DNA of 64,000 nucleotides from the NCBI GenBank assembly GCA_032595685.2, contig CP159373.1, forward strand, positions 4,069,821-4,133,820. The letters run 5' to 3'. The position numbers and the translations under genes are program-made. The notes beneath the pieces were generated by a model. That model had not been told where the DNA came from. It did not search any database and saw nothing but the letters and a program-made list of their open reading frames with translations. Origin of the DNA: Candidatus Electrothrix aestuarii. GTDB taxonomy: Bacteria; Desulfobacterota; Desulfobulbia; Desulfobulbales; Desulfobulbaceae. Shown here piece after piece: positions 52,286-61,217 of the stretch. Positions within the stretch are counted from its first letter, which is position 1; each line of letters opens with the position of its first letter.

Positions 52286-53284
52286 CTAGAAGATGCTTGG
52301 CAGAAATGAACAAAGGGAGAGTAACAAGAGGCAGAGGAGCGATGCCACCACGACAAGCTTGTTTGCCTGGATAATATGATCAGCTTGAGGAATTTCCAAT
52401 GAATCACCGATGGTTGGTTTTCTAAGCAATTCGCCGAAATAGGATGAGGTGCCGCCGAGTTGCAGGCGTAAAGCCCCGGCCATTGCCGCCTCTGGCCAGC
52501 CTGCATTCGGGCTACTGTGGTTCCGTCGGTCTCTGATGAGCACCTGAAAACTGTTTTTTACATCACAGCCGCAGAGAGAGGCCGCAAGAACCAGCGCCCC
52601 CCCGGAAAGACGGGCAGGGAGAAAGTTCACCGCATCGTCGAGGCGAGCAGGACAGGAGCCAAATTGGAGATAGCGTTCATTTTTATACCCGAACATGGAG
52701 TCCATCGTATTAATAGCCTTGTACAACATGGCGGCAGTCACACCCCAGATAACAGGTAAGCCTACAATAATCTGTCCCAAAACAGCCCCGATAACAGCCC
52801 AAAACAACGGAGCGATGATACCATCGGACATATTTTCCGCAACGCTCTCTACGCAGGCCCGAACTATACCGGCAGTGTCCAACTGATCTGTATCTCTTCC
52901 CACAATCATCCCAACTCGTTTTCGTGCAAGTGTTATGTCAAGGGTATCAAGAGCCAGTGCATCAACAACTTGGCGGGCATGATGGATCAGGTCACGAGCC
53001 GCAATGGTGGTGTAGAGGATAAAGGTGGCGCCGACAAAAAACACAGGTTGCGGAGCACGAGAGAGCAGCACGAGAAGCGTACATATTACCCCACCGGTGC
53101 CGCATAAGATTATCAACATTGCCAGCCTGCCGCTATTATATAAGTCCAAAGGGAGTTTTCTTGTGAATAATTCCACTGCAAGGGCAAAACGTCCGATAAG
53201 CCGAACCGGATGAGGAAACCAGCGGGGATCGCCGAAAAGGGCGTCAAGAAGACAGGCAAAGAAAAGAACAGAGAGAAAATACAT
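52286..53284 (-). CDS. cbiB: Adenosylcobinamide-phosphate synthase CbiB/CobD
   Basis: Joins aminopropanol phosphate to adenosylcobyric acid in cobalamin synthesis, in the inner membrane. The 332 residues match the family: L-L-D-A-L-F-G-D-P-R-W-F-P-H-P-V at the N-terminus, A-R-D-L-I-H-H-A, V-G-R-D-T-D-Q-L-D, S-V-A-E-N-M-S-D-G-I-I-A-P-L and a late N-A-G-W-P-E-A-A-M-A-G-A-L. Several membrane helices are present. cutA precedes it by 17 bases on the same strand and the sia operon precedes that, so the genes may share a transcript. Other cobalamin genes are not in the window. Confidence 0.95.
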   Translation of the reverse strand: MYFLSVLFFACLLDALFGDPRWFPHPVRLIGRFALAVELFTRKLPLDLYNSGRLAMLIILCGTGGVICTLLVLLSRAPQPVFFVGATFILYTTIAARDLIHHARQVVDALALDTLDITLARKRVGMIVGRDTDQLDTAGIVRACVESVAENMSDGIIAPLFWAVIGAVLGQIIVGLPVIWGVTAAMLYKAINTMDSMFGYKNERYLQFGSCPARLDDAVNFLPARLSGGALVLAASLCGCDVKNSFQVLIRDRRNHSSPNAGWPEAAMAGALRLQLGGTSSYFGELLRKPTIGDSLEIPQADHIIQANKLVVVASLLCLLLLSLCSFLPSIF

Positions 53285-53301
53285 AGTTTGTCAAAAACAG
53301 C

Positions 53302-53619
53302 TTACTTGCATTCTTCCCCAAGCCAATGGAGATAGCCAGCAAAGCCGGTGTTGATAGGAACTTGAATAATTTCCGGCGTCTCATAGGTATGATACCGAAG
53401 AATTGTTGCTTCAATCTCGCTGTACAGCGAAGCCTTGGACTTTATCAAAAGAAGTTTTTCCTGGTCATTGGCGATTTTTCCCTGCCAGTGATAAAAACTC
53501 TGGATCGGCATCATCTGGACACAGGCAGCCAGTCGCTGGGAAAGCAGGGCATCGATAATCTTCTTGCCATTTTCCTCATCAGCGTATGTTGTTATGACCA
53601 AACAGTATTTTTCCTTCAT
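53302..53619 (-). CDS. cutA: CutA1 divalent-ion tolerance protein
   Basis: A 105-residue trimeric cytosolic protein. The ATG at 53619 (M-K-E-K-Y-C-L-V-I-T-T-Y-A-D) is preferred, since AAGGAG lies just before it; the frame opens ten codons earlier. Family blocks are R-L-A-A-C-V-Q-M, S-F-Y-H-W-Q-G-K-I and Y-E-T-P-E-I-I-Q-V-P-I. The name comes from copper tolerance in E. coli; the exact role is unsettled. It is tightly linked with the diguanylate cyclase gene upstream and cbiB downstream. Confidence 0.93.
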   Translation of the reverse strand: MKEKYCLVITTYADEENGKKIIDALLSQRLAACVQMMPIQSFYHWQGKIANDQEKLLLIKSKASLYSEIEATILRYHTYETPEIIQVPINTGFAGYLHWLGEECK

Positions 53620-53645
53620 ATTCTCCTTCACTCCTTGCTCCGAAC

Positions 53646-54380
53646 TCAACGGACTGAAATCATGTTTCTTCCTTTTTCTTTGCTTTGATATAAGGCATTA
53701 TCTGCAAGACATATAAGCGTATCCGGCGAAGAACCCTGGTCTGGAACCACAGTTGCCACCCCATAGCTCATTGAGACCGCAGAGTTTGCCTTTGATGCAG
53801 AATGGGGAAGATCAAGTTTCGCAATGTTATTCTGGATAGAACGGGCTACAGTTGTTGCACCCTCCGAATCGGTTTCGGACAAAATAATCGCAAACTCCTC
53901 TCCCCCATAGCGGACCGCTGTATCAAAAGAACGTTTAAGGTTTTCCTGGATTGCCTGCGCTACTCTCTTTAAGCATTGATCACCTTCATGATGTCCGTAT
54001 GTATCGTTATATTTTTTAAAATAATCAATATCACACATAATTAACGACAACGGCGAATGATTCCGGCAATGCCGATTCCATTCATGACGTAAACGTGTAT
54101 CAAAAAATCTTCGATTATGAAGCCCGGTGAGCCCGTCAGTCTGTGAAAGGTTTTCAAGTTCCTTATTGACGTCCTGCAATTCGATATTCAAACGTTTGAG
54201 CTCGCGTTGCGCCCTGTCTGAAACCCCCGTCATCTTAACGACTTTGCGCAGGAGGACTTCATGTTCCGCGAGCATCTCGCTATACTTGCACCGTAATGTT
54301 GCCAGAGATAAGTCGGGATCCTCAAGTACTTTCCGAGCATATTCGAGAAATGCAAATTCATTCTTGTACAGACTTTTCAT
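53646..54380 (-). CDS. siaD: SiaD-like diguanylate cyclase
   Basis: Makes cyclic di-GMP from GTP. The N-terminal ~75 residues form a coiled coil (E-H-E-V-L-L-R-K-V-V, S-D-R-A-Q-R-E-L-K-R-L). A full GGDEF domain follows (D-G-L-T-G-L-H-N-R-R), with active-site G-G-E-E-F and, five residues before it, R-S-F-D as the inhibitory I-site. Position after siaC and domain plan match SiaD of Pseudomonas, whose coiled coil is bound by unphosphorylated SiaC. The gap to siaC is 21 bases. Confidence 0.9.
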   Translation of the reverse strand: MKSLYKNEFAFLEYARKVLEDPDLSLATLRCKYSEMLAEHEVLLRKVVKMTGVSDRAQRELKRLNIELQDVNKELENLSQTDGLTGLHNRRFFDTRLRHEWNRHCRNHSPLSLIMCDIDYFKKYNDTYGHHEGDQCLKRVAQAIQENLKRSFDTAVRYGGEEFAIILSETDSEGATTVARSIQNNIAKLDLPHSASKANSAVSMSYGVATVVPDQGSSPDTLICLADNALYQSKEKGRNMISVR

Positions 54381-54401
54381 CTCTTTTATACGGCCTTCAT
54401 G

Positions 54402-54785
54402 TTATATTGGAAGAACCTTGTAGGGAATCTCCAGGTCTTCACATAATTCCTCCCCGGTTTCTTCCATATCTTCGTTATCTTCTTCGTAGTACCAGTTGAT
54501 GGCAACCCTGCCACCGGATTCATAATACTTATCCAAGGTCTCCAGCAAATCGAGCATGCATTTGGATGAGCTGGTATTAAGATAGCTTATCGTGGTATTC
54601 AAGGTTAATGGTCCCTTGACCTCCTGAATGTATTGTTTGATCCAATCAAGCAGGGGCGCAAAAAAATCACTTGGATTTTCAGGGTAGGACTCACCCTCCA
54701 GCGCAAGCACTCCGGTTTCAGCGTAAAAATCGACCTTCAGTGTATCATCCGTGGCCTCAATCTGTAAATGGTCCATGAATGTCAT
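54402..54785 (-). CDS. siaC: SiaC-like phosphoregulated activator (DUF1987)
   Basis: A 127-residue DUF1987 protein. In Pseudomonas, SiaC binds and activates the SiaD cyclase when its Thr is not phosphorylated. The phospho-site context L-N-T-S-S-S-K is conserved here (Y-L-N-T-S-S-S-K-C-M-L). Other blocks are E-G-E-S-Y-P-E-N-P and V-A-I-N-W-Y-Y-E-E-D-N-E-D-M. It overlaps siaB by four bases (ATGA), so the two are made together. The function is inferred from the family. Confidence 0.9.
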   Translation of the reverse strand: MTFMDHLQIEATDDTLKVDFYAETGVLALEGESYPENPSDFFAPLLDWIKQYIQEVKGPLTLNTTISYLNTSSSKCMLDLLETLDKYYESGGRVAINWYYEEDNEDMEETGEELCEDLEIPYKVLPI

Positions 54786-55333
54786 TCCTTATCAATTTTA
54801 ACGGAAAGGACCAGAAAGGTTTTCGCTTCGTCGATGGGTGTTGTACTCACGTTAATGGGCTTTTCAGCCTTACGCACGATGCTGATGAGCCCGACACCAG
54901 CTCCGACCTTACCATCTGCGCGATCCTGTTTTATTTTTGTCTTGTAATGCCGTTTCAACTCGTCCTTGTTTAATTCATTTATAGTTGCACATTGTTCTTT
55001 AATTTCCTCTGCTTCTTCGGGAGTGACGATATTACCGGCAAAAACCGTAAAATATTCTTCGCATTCCCTGATAAACAGAACCCCGGTTGCAATTTGATTT
55101 TCTTGAATAAAATCTCGTTCGAAAGAATGTTGGTAAATATTCTGACCCAGTTCTATAAAGATGAAGAAAACTTTTCTCACAACTTTTTGGCTGGTCTCTT
55201 TATGGGATAATTTTTCTTTTAAGACATCGCCAATACTGATGAGAAGTTTTTGGGAAATTTTCCCTTTAAAGGAAATGATAACATCATGTTTTTCCATGTA
55301 TTGATAAAACCCGAAGACATCAAAACTATCCAT
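54782..55333 (-). CDS. siaB: SiaB-family protein kinase
   Basis: A 183-residue kinase-like protein that phosphorylates SiaC in the Pseudomonas pathway. It has an ATPase-like core with E-L-G-Q-N-I-Y-Q-H-S and G-A-G-V-G-L-I-S-I-V-R-K-A, where the G-x-G-x-G segment fits the nucleotide lid, as in HATPase/GHKL kinases. The start is the ATG at 55333. It is 17 bases after the phosphatase gene and overlaps siaC. This pairing with a PP2C phosphatase is the family's usual context. Confidence 0.88.
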   Translation of the reverse strand: MDSFDVFGFYQYMEKHDVIISFKGKISQKLLISIGDVLKEKLSHKETSQKVVRKVFFIFIELGQNIYQHSFERDFIQENQIATGVLFIRECEEYFTVFAGNIVTPEEAEEIKEQCATINELNKDELKRHYKTKIKQDRADGKVGAGVGLISIVRKAEKPINVSTTPIDEAKTFLVLSVKIDKE

Positions 55334-55350
55334 ACCTTTCCTCTCATTTT

Positions 55351-56538
55351 TCAGAGACGCACACCGAGTAATGTGATGTCGTCACGTTGCGGTTTATCTT
55401 TCTGATGCGCATGCAGTTCGGCTAAGATGCGAGCCTCCTGTTCAGTAAGCGAATAGCCAGATACCTTATTCAAAAGTGTTTTCAGTTGCTTTGAGCCAAA
55501 GGTCTTGCCCGCAGGGTTTGGCTGGTCGGCGAAGCCATCACTGCTGAGATAAAGAGTGTCACCAGGCAAAAGGGAGATGTCGTGGTTGGTGAATTTTTCC
55601 TGTCTCTTTTTAGGAGGCTTACCCCCGATAGAGAGTCGGTCACCTTTGATCTCTTGTATTTGCTGCTGGGAAACAGAGTAGAGAGGGCGTCTGGCTCCAG
55701 CAAAGGTTACCTGTTGCCGATCAGCATGAATCCGACATAAGCAGACGTCCATGCCGTCTCGTGTCTCTCCTGTTTCTTGTTGCAAGGCGTTTCGGACACC
55801 GATGCTGAGGTTCAGTAAAATCTGGGCAGGATCAATTATCTGGTCCTCTTTCACTATCTTATTCAACAGGGTATGTCCGATCATGGTCAAAAACGCGCCG
55901 GACACCCCGTGCCCGGTGCAATCCACTGCGGCAAGTAGAATGTCATCCTGAACCCGGGTAAGCCAATAAAAATCACCGGATACAATGCTCAGCGGATAAA
56001 ATATGACAAAAAAATCGTTGTCTAAGGCTTCTCGTATTGCAGCTGGCGTGGGGAGAATCGCCTGCTGAATGCGCTGGGCATAACGAATGCTGTCAGTAAT
56101 ATGTTTATTTTTATCAGCCAGTTCCTGGTTCGCCTGTTCTAAATCTGCAAAGGCTTTTTCCAGCTGCTGCGTCATCAAGTTGAATGCATCGGAAAAGTCC
56201 CCCATGAAATCAACCTTCTGGCTAAAATCACCACCGGCTATCCGCTGCGTTTTCCAGGTAAGATGCTTGAGGCTTGCCTGCAAACTTTTAAATGATTGCA
56301 GGGCCCGCATTCTTCCTTTTGGTGGCGTGTAATGCAATTCTCCCCGGGAGAGAGAATACATAAACTCCGCAAATTGGTTATGCTCCTCAATAAAGCGATT
56401 GAGATAGGACACTACCTGACTGTATTCATCCTCTGGGGCATCCGGTGGAAGGAGGACGGGCTGAGGTTTTTCACCGGCTAATATCCGGTAAAAAACCTCC
56501 GTGATCCTGTCTAATTGCTCCTCGTGCAACTCCAGCAT
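55351..56538 (-). CDS. siaA: SiaA-like PP2C/SpoIIE-type phosphatase
   Basis: 395 residues. The N-terminal ~120 residues are not membrane-spanning, unlike Pseudomonas SiaA, and look like a cytosolic sensor. A HAMP-like helix pair and coiled coil (G-G-D-F-S-Q-K-V-D-F-M-G-D-F-S-D-A-F) follow, then the SpoIIE catalytic domain: V-S-G-D-F-Y-W, A-A-V-D-C-T-G-H-G-V-S-G-A-F-L-T, and a late S-S-D-G-F-A-D-Q with metal-binding Asp. It should dephosphorylate SiaC and so switch on cyclic di-GMP. The gap to the V4R gene upstream is three bases, suggesting that gene supplies the signal. Confidence 0.9.
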   Translation of the reverse strand: MLELHEEQLDRITEVFYRILAGEKPQPVLLPPDAPEDEYSQVVSYLNRFIEEHNQFAEFMYSLSRGELHYTPPKGRMRALQSFKSLQASLKHLTWKTQRIAGGDFSQKVDFMGDFSDAFNLMTQQLEKAFADLEQANQELADKNKHITDSIRYAQRIQQAILPTPAAIREALDNDFFVIFYPLSIVSGDFYWLTRVQDDILLAAVDCTGHGVSGAFLTMIGHTLLNKIVKEDQIIDPAQILLNLSIGVRNALQQETGETRDGMDVCLCRIHADRQQVTFAGARRPLYSVSQQQIQEIKGDRLSIGGKPPKKRQEKFTNHDISLLPGDTLYLSSDGFADQPNPAGKTFGSKQLKTLLNKVSGYSLTEQEARILAELHAHQKDKPQRDDITLLGVRL

Positions 56539-56541
56539 AAT

Positions 56542-57069
56542 TTAGGCTTCCGTTCTCACGTCGAAACGACATACACGATCACCAGAGCACCAGCAATCCA
56601 CCTCTTTGACAAGGAAATTCTTTCCCGTATGAGCCGACAGCAATCCTTGAATAAAGCCTTCGTCGTATGTGCAGATCTGCTCTTCGCACATGGGCAGACC
56701 TGAACAATCAAGATCTTCAGCAACCGTCAAGGTGAACGTCAGTCTGTCGATATCCGCAGTTTCTACTCTGAGTATGCCTATCTTTAAGTCTTTCAGAACC
56801 TCTTGCAGCTCCGTGATAAAATCCTCGAAATTGTCTTTTTTCGTGATGATATTATGATATAATTGGCGTCCCGCTTCCTCTCCAGCCTCATAGAATGTGC
56901 GATCTGTTTCTTCCACACCGTATTTGCGGATCAAAACGTCTCGCAAGGTAAATTGCATCAGACGATATACGGTTACATTCATCGTGTTGCCTAGGTTTGG
57001 GCGTCCTTCAGAGATATCGCCCAACATGCTCCAGTCAAACATTGACTCTTGTCGCTCTTCTTTGAACAC
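56542..57069 (-). CDS. V4R-domain sensor protein heading the Sia operon
   Basis: A 175-residue cytosolic protein with a V4R (4-vinyl reductase) small-molecule-binding domain: R-D-V-L-I-R-K-Y-G-V-E-E, Y-E-A-G-E-E-A-G-R-Q-L, E-D-L-D-C-S-G-L-P and the Cys-bearing end C-W-C-S-G-D-R-V-C-R-F-D. V4R domains bind hydrophobic or metal-containing ligands and often gate transcription factors. Here the domain stands alone, three bases before the phosphatase gene. It probably replaces the membrane sensor part of SiaA; this is inference. The start at 57069 is preceded by AAGGAGATCAAGG. Several Cys could hold a metal. Confidence 0.85.
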   Translation of the reverse strand: MFKEERQESMFDWSMLGDISEGRPNLGNTMNVTVYRLMQFTLRDVLIRKYGVEETDRTFYEAGEEAGRQLYHNIITKKDNFEDFITELQEVLKDLKIGILRVETADIDRLTFTLTVAEDLDCSGLPMCEEQICTYDEGFIQGLLSAHTGKNFLVKEVDCWCSGDRVCRFDVRTEA

Positions 57070-57504
57070 CTTGATCTCCTTTTTTTATAATTTTCTATAA
57101 GATAGGCAGCAGGGGCATTTTTGGTTTAAATAGAACTGAGAGTTCTAGGGTTGCGGGTAAAGACCGCATTGGAGGCTATACATGACAGGAAATGTCCTTT
57201 TTTGCAAGAAATACAAAAAAGAAAAAAACAGACCGGGTTGTAAATACCCAACTATTGCACAGGACTATGTAAAAAGTACCTACTCGTTGCAGGAAACCAA
57301 ATGAGACCAGCTTTGCTTTTTATCTCTTTTTAAGGGAAGTACATAATGATAATACAATCTGCCTTTTGATATTTCTTTATGGGCATATTTTTTGCATCAC
57401 TGATCAGTGTAGTCTTTCATGCCTACACGCACTTACACGTCATAGCATAGGCGGGATATACGCGATCCGCTTTATACCTTCAAACCTGACAAAAAAGCCG
57501 CATT
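57070..57504. other. Intergenic region upstream of the Sia operon
   Basis: About 435 bases between divergent genes. No gene is seen. It contains a small hairpin (GGGT-TGTAAAT-ACCC near 57234-57249) and presumably the promoter of the V4R-sia operon on the minus strand. I found no clear sigma-54 box. Confidence 0.45.
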
Positions 57505-57915
57505 ATGAGCTATTATTATCTGATTAAATCGATGACTGATGACGGGTTCGGAAATTTACGCTTTGTTGATCAAGGAAAAGAATCGAGAATTTCTCAGGTA
57601 AAGCAGTCGGATATTGAGGCGATAGAACGACTTTTAGAGGTACAGCCCGGTACATTAAGCAGCAAGGCTTATTTTTTTGAATCTGATGCGTGCAGATGCG
57701 CATGCCAGAATCATATAACAATGTATGACTTTGTTTTTACTTCACTGGTGGATGCTGCCTATTCAAAGGCACTGGTGTTGCACACCTTGCTCAGTACCAA
57801 ATTTACCGGCCCGCAAAAACCGCAAGAAATCCGTTGCTCATCCTGTGGAAGAAAGGGAGTACATATGAGTAAATACAAAATATCTCATTACGGTTATTAC
57901 GATAACGCGGCCTGA
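57505..57915 (+). CDS. Small zinc-ribbon-like protein of unknown function
   Basis: 136 residues, not recognised. Two Cys groups: C-R-C-A-C near the middle and C-S-S-C-G-R-K-G near the C-terminus, suggesting a metal site. There is no signal peptide. The start ATG at 57505 has no strong ribosome site, so the gene is less certain. It stops 16 bases before the end of the convergent FGE-fold gene. Confidence 0.6.
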   Translation: MSYYYLIKSMTDDGFGNLRFVDQGKESRISQVKQSDIEAIERLLEVQPGTLSSKAYFFESDACRCACQNHITMYDFVFTSLVDAAYSKALVLHTLLSTKFTGPQKPQEIRCSSCGRKGVHMSKYKISHYGYYDNAA

Positions 57916-57930
57916 TTTTCTTACCCACCT

Positions 57931-58773
57931 TCATGTGGCACTGATCGCCAGTCGTACCCCCACACTTCCCAGACAATAATGAGGAGGAAAGCGGTCACGG
58001 CAGGCAGAGCGGATAAAACAGGCATCACTGGCCCAGGAACCTCCGCGCACAAGGCGGTACTTTCCCCTTTTCGGCCCCTGTGGGTTAAGGCAATCTTGCT
58101 TTCCTAAGTCTTCCTGCCAATAATCCTGGCACCATTCCCAGACATTGCCGTGCATTGCATACAAACCCCAAGTATTACAGGGGAGAGTTTTGACGGCGAC
58201 GGTTCTTTTGCGATATTCCCCTAGAGGGGTAGGACGGTAAGGATATTTTCCGTTAAAGTTGGCCTGTTCCGATGAAATATCTTTGCCAAAGGAAAAGGGT
58301 GTATTTGTTCCAGCCCGGCAGGCATATTCCCATTCCGCCTCTGTAGGCAGGCGCGCAGCAAGGCCTGAAATAAGCTTATTTAATCGTCGCAGGAAGGTGC
58401 GGGCATCCTGCCAGCTGATTCGTTCCACCGGATGCTGCTCCCCGGTAAAACCACTTGGCGCTGTGCCCATGACGGTGTACCACAATTCCTGGGTGATCGT
58501 GGTGTCAGCCAGCCAAAAACCTTTGGATAAGGTTACCTGGTGTTGACTTTCCTTACCTAACCAAGGGCGTTTTCCTTTTTCATTCTTTGCCGCCCCCATA
58601 AGGAAGTCCCCCGGCTTGATCCAGCGTAGCGTCTGGCACACCTGATGGAGAGCAAAGCTCATCCAGAGGCCGTACTTATCCTCACCCCAATCCATCGCCC
58701 AAGGTGCGGGGAACTGAGGCGGCGAGAGGTGGTTGCGATATCCTAATCCTCTTTTTTCCGGGGAGATTTTCAT
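57931..58773 (-). CDS. FGE/SUMF1-fold protein (third gene of the MoxR operon)
   Basis: A 280-residue protein that is almost all FGE-sulfatase fold. It begins with a short Pro-rich lead and the module Y-G-L-W-M-S-F-A-L-H-Q-V. Then come L-R-W-I-K-P-G-D-F-L-M-G, T-Q-E-L-W, P-V-E-R-I-S-W, P-T-E-A-E-W-E-Y-A-C-R-A-G, H-G-N-V-W-E-W-C and R-G-G-S-W. The copper/catalytic region reads A-C-F-I-R-S-A-C-R-D-R: a Cys is present but the second active Cys of true FGE is Ser (R-S-A). It is thus probably a binding or modified-substrate fold, not a sulfatase activator. It overlaps the 814-aa gene by four bases. Confidence 0.9.
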   Translation of the reverse strand: MKISPEKRGLGYRNHLSPPQFPAPWAMDWGEDKYGLWMSFALHQVCQTLRWIKPGDFLMGAAKNEKGKRPWLGKESQHQVTLSKGFWLADTTITQELWYTVMGTAPSGFTGEQHPVERISWQDARTFLRRLNKLISGLAARLPTEAEWEYACRAGTNTPFSFGKDISSEQANFNGKYPYRPTPLGEYRKRTVAVKTLPCNTWGLYAMHGNVWEWCQDYWQEDLGKQDCLNPQGPKRGKYRLVRGGSWASDACFIRSACRDRFPPHYCLGSVGVRLAISAT

Positions 58774-61214
58774 GGAGCAGGCTCCTCTTCCGGGCTCAGG
58801 GCGATGCGCAGGCCTATGCAGCTATTGCGGAAATGCGGAGAAAATTTCCCCCGAACAGCTGAGCGCACGCCTCGGCCAGACAGGGACCAGGATCCACCCC
58901 GCACAATTCGGAACTCGCCTGTTGCTGGTCCTTGCGGATCTCGCTGCGGCTCCTCAGCAGACAGGTTCTCTTGCCAATAATCCTGGCACCATTCCCAGAC
59001 ATTGCCGTGCATTTCATAGAGGCCCCAAGCATTGCAGGGCAGGGATTTCACCGGGACGGTTTGTTTCCTGTTTTTTCCTGGTGTTCCTGTGTGATACGGG
59101 TACTGACCATTATAGTTCACCTGATCAGGGGTGATGCGATGGCCAAAGGAAAAAGGCGTAGTACTTCCGGCCCGGCAGCAGTATTCCCACTCTGCCTCTG
59201 TGAGTAAGCGGGCTTTAATGCCTGGCATGCGCTCATTGAGCTGCTGGAGAAAGAGCATGGCATCATGGTAGCTCACCTTTTCCACAGGTCGTTCAGCCCC
59301 TCTGAACCGGCTGGAATTTGTTTTGACGATCTCTTGCCAGAATCGTTGTGTTACGACCGTATCTGCAACCCAGAAGCTCGTACTCAGGATAACTTTGTGC
59401 AGGGCTTCTTTGCCCCAGCTTTGTCGTTCCGGTTCATCCTTCGGCGAACCCATCATAAATTCGCCCGGAAGGATGCGACGAAAACGTTGCACCACCTGAT
59501 CCGCGATAGAGAGATCAACAAAGAGACCGTACTGATCTGTTTGCAATTCTTTCTCACCCTGCCAATTACCAGCCCCGTCCTTTGTGCTGTTTGTCCAATG
59601 TAACCTGTATGTTTTATGCAACCAGCGGGCATCAACAAAAAGCCCTTGTTTATTTCGGCCTATACTTTCCGCCCAGGAAGGACGGAAGCAGATTCCAAAA
59701 AAGAATTGTTCTGAGGTACTTTGGAGGATGAACGTCTCTTCTGACCCGGTGCAGTCATGCACGACCTCTCCTGGGCGAACCGGCAAGGTGGAAATGTATC
59801 CGGCCCGGTGTAAAAGGAGAATATCTCTGGACAGTTCAAGCTCAACAAGAGGACTGCCAGGAAAACTCGGCAAACCAGCCTCGTGGCTTGGGTAGAGACG
59901 GAGTAACTCGCCCTGTTGCAGCACCTGATAATACTGAACTGGCACCACATTCTGCACGGTCTGGAGAATCCTCTCTGCCTCATACTCAGCGGGAATGAGA
60001 GCTCCTTGGCGCAGAGAATCCCGATGAACAATGCCATAGAGAAAGGAACGGGCTGTAAAACGTTTTCCGAGTTCTTTGGGCAGTAAGTCAATGAGCCCAA
60101 GGAACTGAGCAGCAGGTCTGGTTAACTCGCTGTCTTCCTGCATATCAAACCAGGTACGGACAAAACGGAGCATGCATGCTTCCAGCCAGATAATAATCTG
60201 CTTCTGCATACTGTCCGAATGGAGAAGGGGCAGGGCAACCAGTAATTCCAGGGAAAAAAGAAAGGGGGCCTGTGTGGCATCACGCTGCCGCAGTAATCCG
60301 AGCAGATCCGCTTGCAGAGAAGATCCTTCCTGGGAAAACGTTGCCTGATATATCTTTTTTTTTTCAGGCTTGATCCGAAGAAAAGAAGTGTCGGCTCGCT
60401 CTACGTCCGGGTGCGACTGAAGAGCTACTTCAGTTGTAATATCTGAGGTGGAAGAGGGGAGAAGACGAATAATTTCCTGCAATAGAGCAAGATCAACATA
60501 TTCAGCCACTGAAATAAGGCCGAGCAAACGGTGGAGGCGAAGGTGAAATCGATGAGCTGCTTTTTCTTCGACTCTTTTCTTTAATGCACTTTGTTGCTTT
60601 TTTCTCTCTGCCTTTGCCCGGAAAGTGGTAAATGTAGCGTAGGAGACAACAAGGGATTCCATATCCGCCCGTAAGGAGAGAATCTCTGCGTTTTTTGTTT
60701 GTTTTATTTCCGAAGAGGTACTGAACAAAGGTGAGTTAGATAACGATGCAGTAGGGGAACGACGAACACGCTTCTTGACTTTGAATTCTGGAACTGAGAT
60801 TTCCTCCGGGCTCAGCGGTTTAACCTGGAGGAGCACTCCAGGCAAAGCGCTCCTCTTTTCTTTAGGGGGCAAAAACTCAGATTTTTCGGTCAGGCGATGA
60901 ATGGTCTTTTTCAGGCTTCTTTTTTCGGCGAGATACCAAAACGCCTCCAGAGGAACCGTGCAAGTGATTTCCTTTGCCTCGGCTATCTTATCCAGGACTG
61001 GTGTCTCGGCAGCAAGGTGGGCTAGAATCTGCTGGGCTCTCCTGGATCGGTTGGTTTGCTGCTTTTTTTTCGGCTTATGTTGTTCCAGCTGAAGGCTATA
61101 ACCCGTTAATTTCGCCGCAGCATTCCAGGGTACCCTCCGGGTAACTGCGAGGAAACGCAGTATATCTGCCCTGCTGACCTGTGTTTTTAACTTCCTCATA
61201 CGGCAATTCGGCAA
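58770..61214 (-). CDS. 814-aa protein: unrecognised N-terminal region plus C-terminal FGE fold
   Basis: The second gene of the MoxR operon. Residues ~1-230 are basic and helix-rich with Lys/Arg/Gln clusters. Residues ~230-400 look like an alpha-helical domain (L-H-R-L-L-G-L-I-S-V-A-E-Y-V-D-L). Residues ~420-560 are mixed and Cys-poor, with the Y-G-L-F-V-D-L module at the end. The FGE fold is at ~580-805 (G-E-F-M-M-G-S-P-K-D-E-P-E-R, T-E-A-E-W-E-Y-C-C-R-A-G, H-G-N-V-W-E-W-C, R-G-G-S-W). The active-Cys segment is G-V-R-S-A-V-R: both catalytic Cys are gone. I do not recognise the first ~560 residues. The start at 61214 is three bases after the MoxR stop. Confidence 0.85.
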   Translation of the reverse strand: MPNCRMRKLKTQVSRADILRFLAVTRRVPWNAAAKLTGYSLQLEQHKPKKKQQTNRSRRAQQILAHLAAETPVLDKIAEAKEITCTVPLEAFWYLAEKRSLKKTIHRLTEKSEFLPPKEKRSALPGVLLQVKPLSPEEISVPEFKVKKRVRRSPTASLSNSPLFSTSSEIKQTKNAEILSLRADMESLVVSYATFTTFRAKAERKKQQSALKKRVEEKAAHRFHLRLHRLLGLISVAEYVDLALLQEIIRLLPSSTSDITTEVALQSHPDVERADTSFLRIKPEKKKIYQATFSQEGSSLQADLLGLLRQRDATQAPFLFSLELLVALPLLHSDSMQKQIIIWLEACMLRFVRTWFDMQEDSELTRPAAQFLGLIDLLPKELGKRFTARSFLYGIVHRDSLRQGALIPAEYEAERILQTVQNVVPVQYYQVLQQGELLRLYPSHEAGLPSFPGSPLVELELSRDILLLHRAGYISTLPVRPGEVVHDCTGSEETFILQSTSEQFFFGICFRPSWAESIGRNKQGLFVDARWLHKTYRLHWTNSTKDGAGNWQGEKELQTDQYGLFVDLSIADQVVQRFRRILPGEFMMGSPKDEPERQSWGKEALHKVILSTSFWVADTVVTQRFWQEIVKTNSSRFRGAERPVEKVSYHDAMLFLQQLNERMPGIKARLLTEAEWEYCCRAGSTTPFSFGHRITPDQVNYNGQYPYHTGTPGKNRKQTVPVKSLPCNAWGLYEMHGNVWEWCQDYWQENLSAEEPQRDPQGPATGEFRIVRGGSWSLSGRGVRSAVRGKFSPHFRNSCIGLRIALSPEEEPAP

Positions 61215-61217
61215 AAC

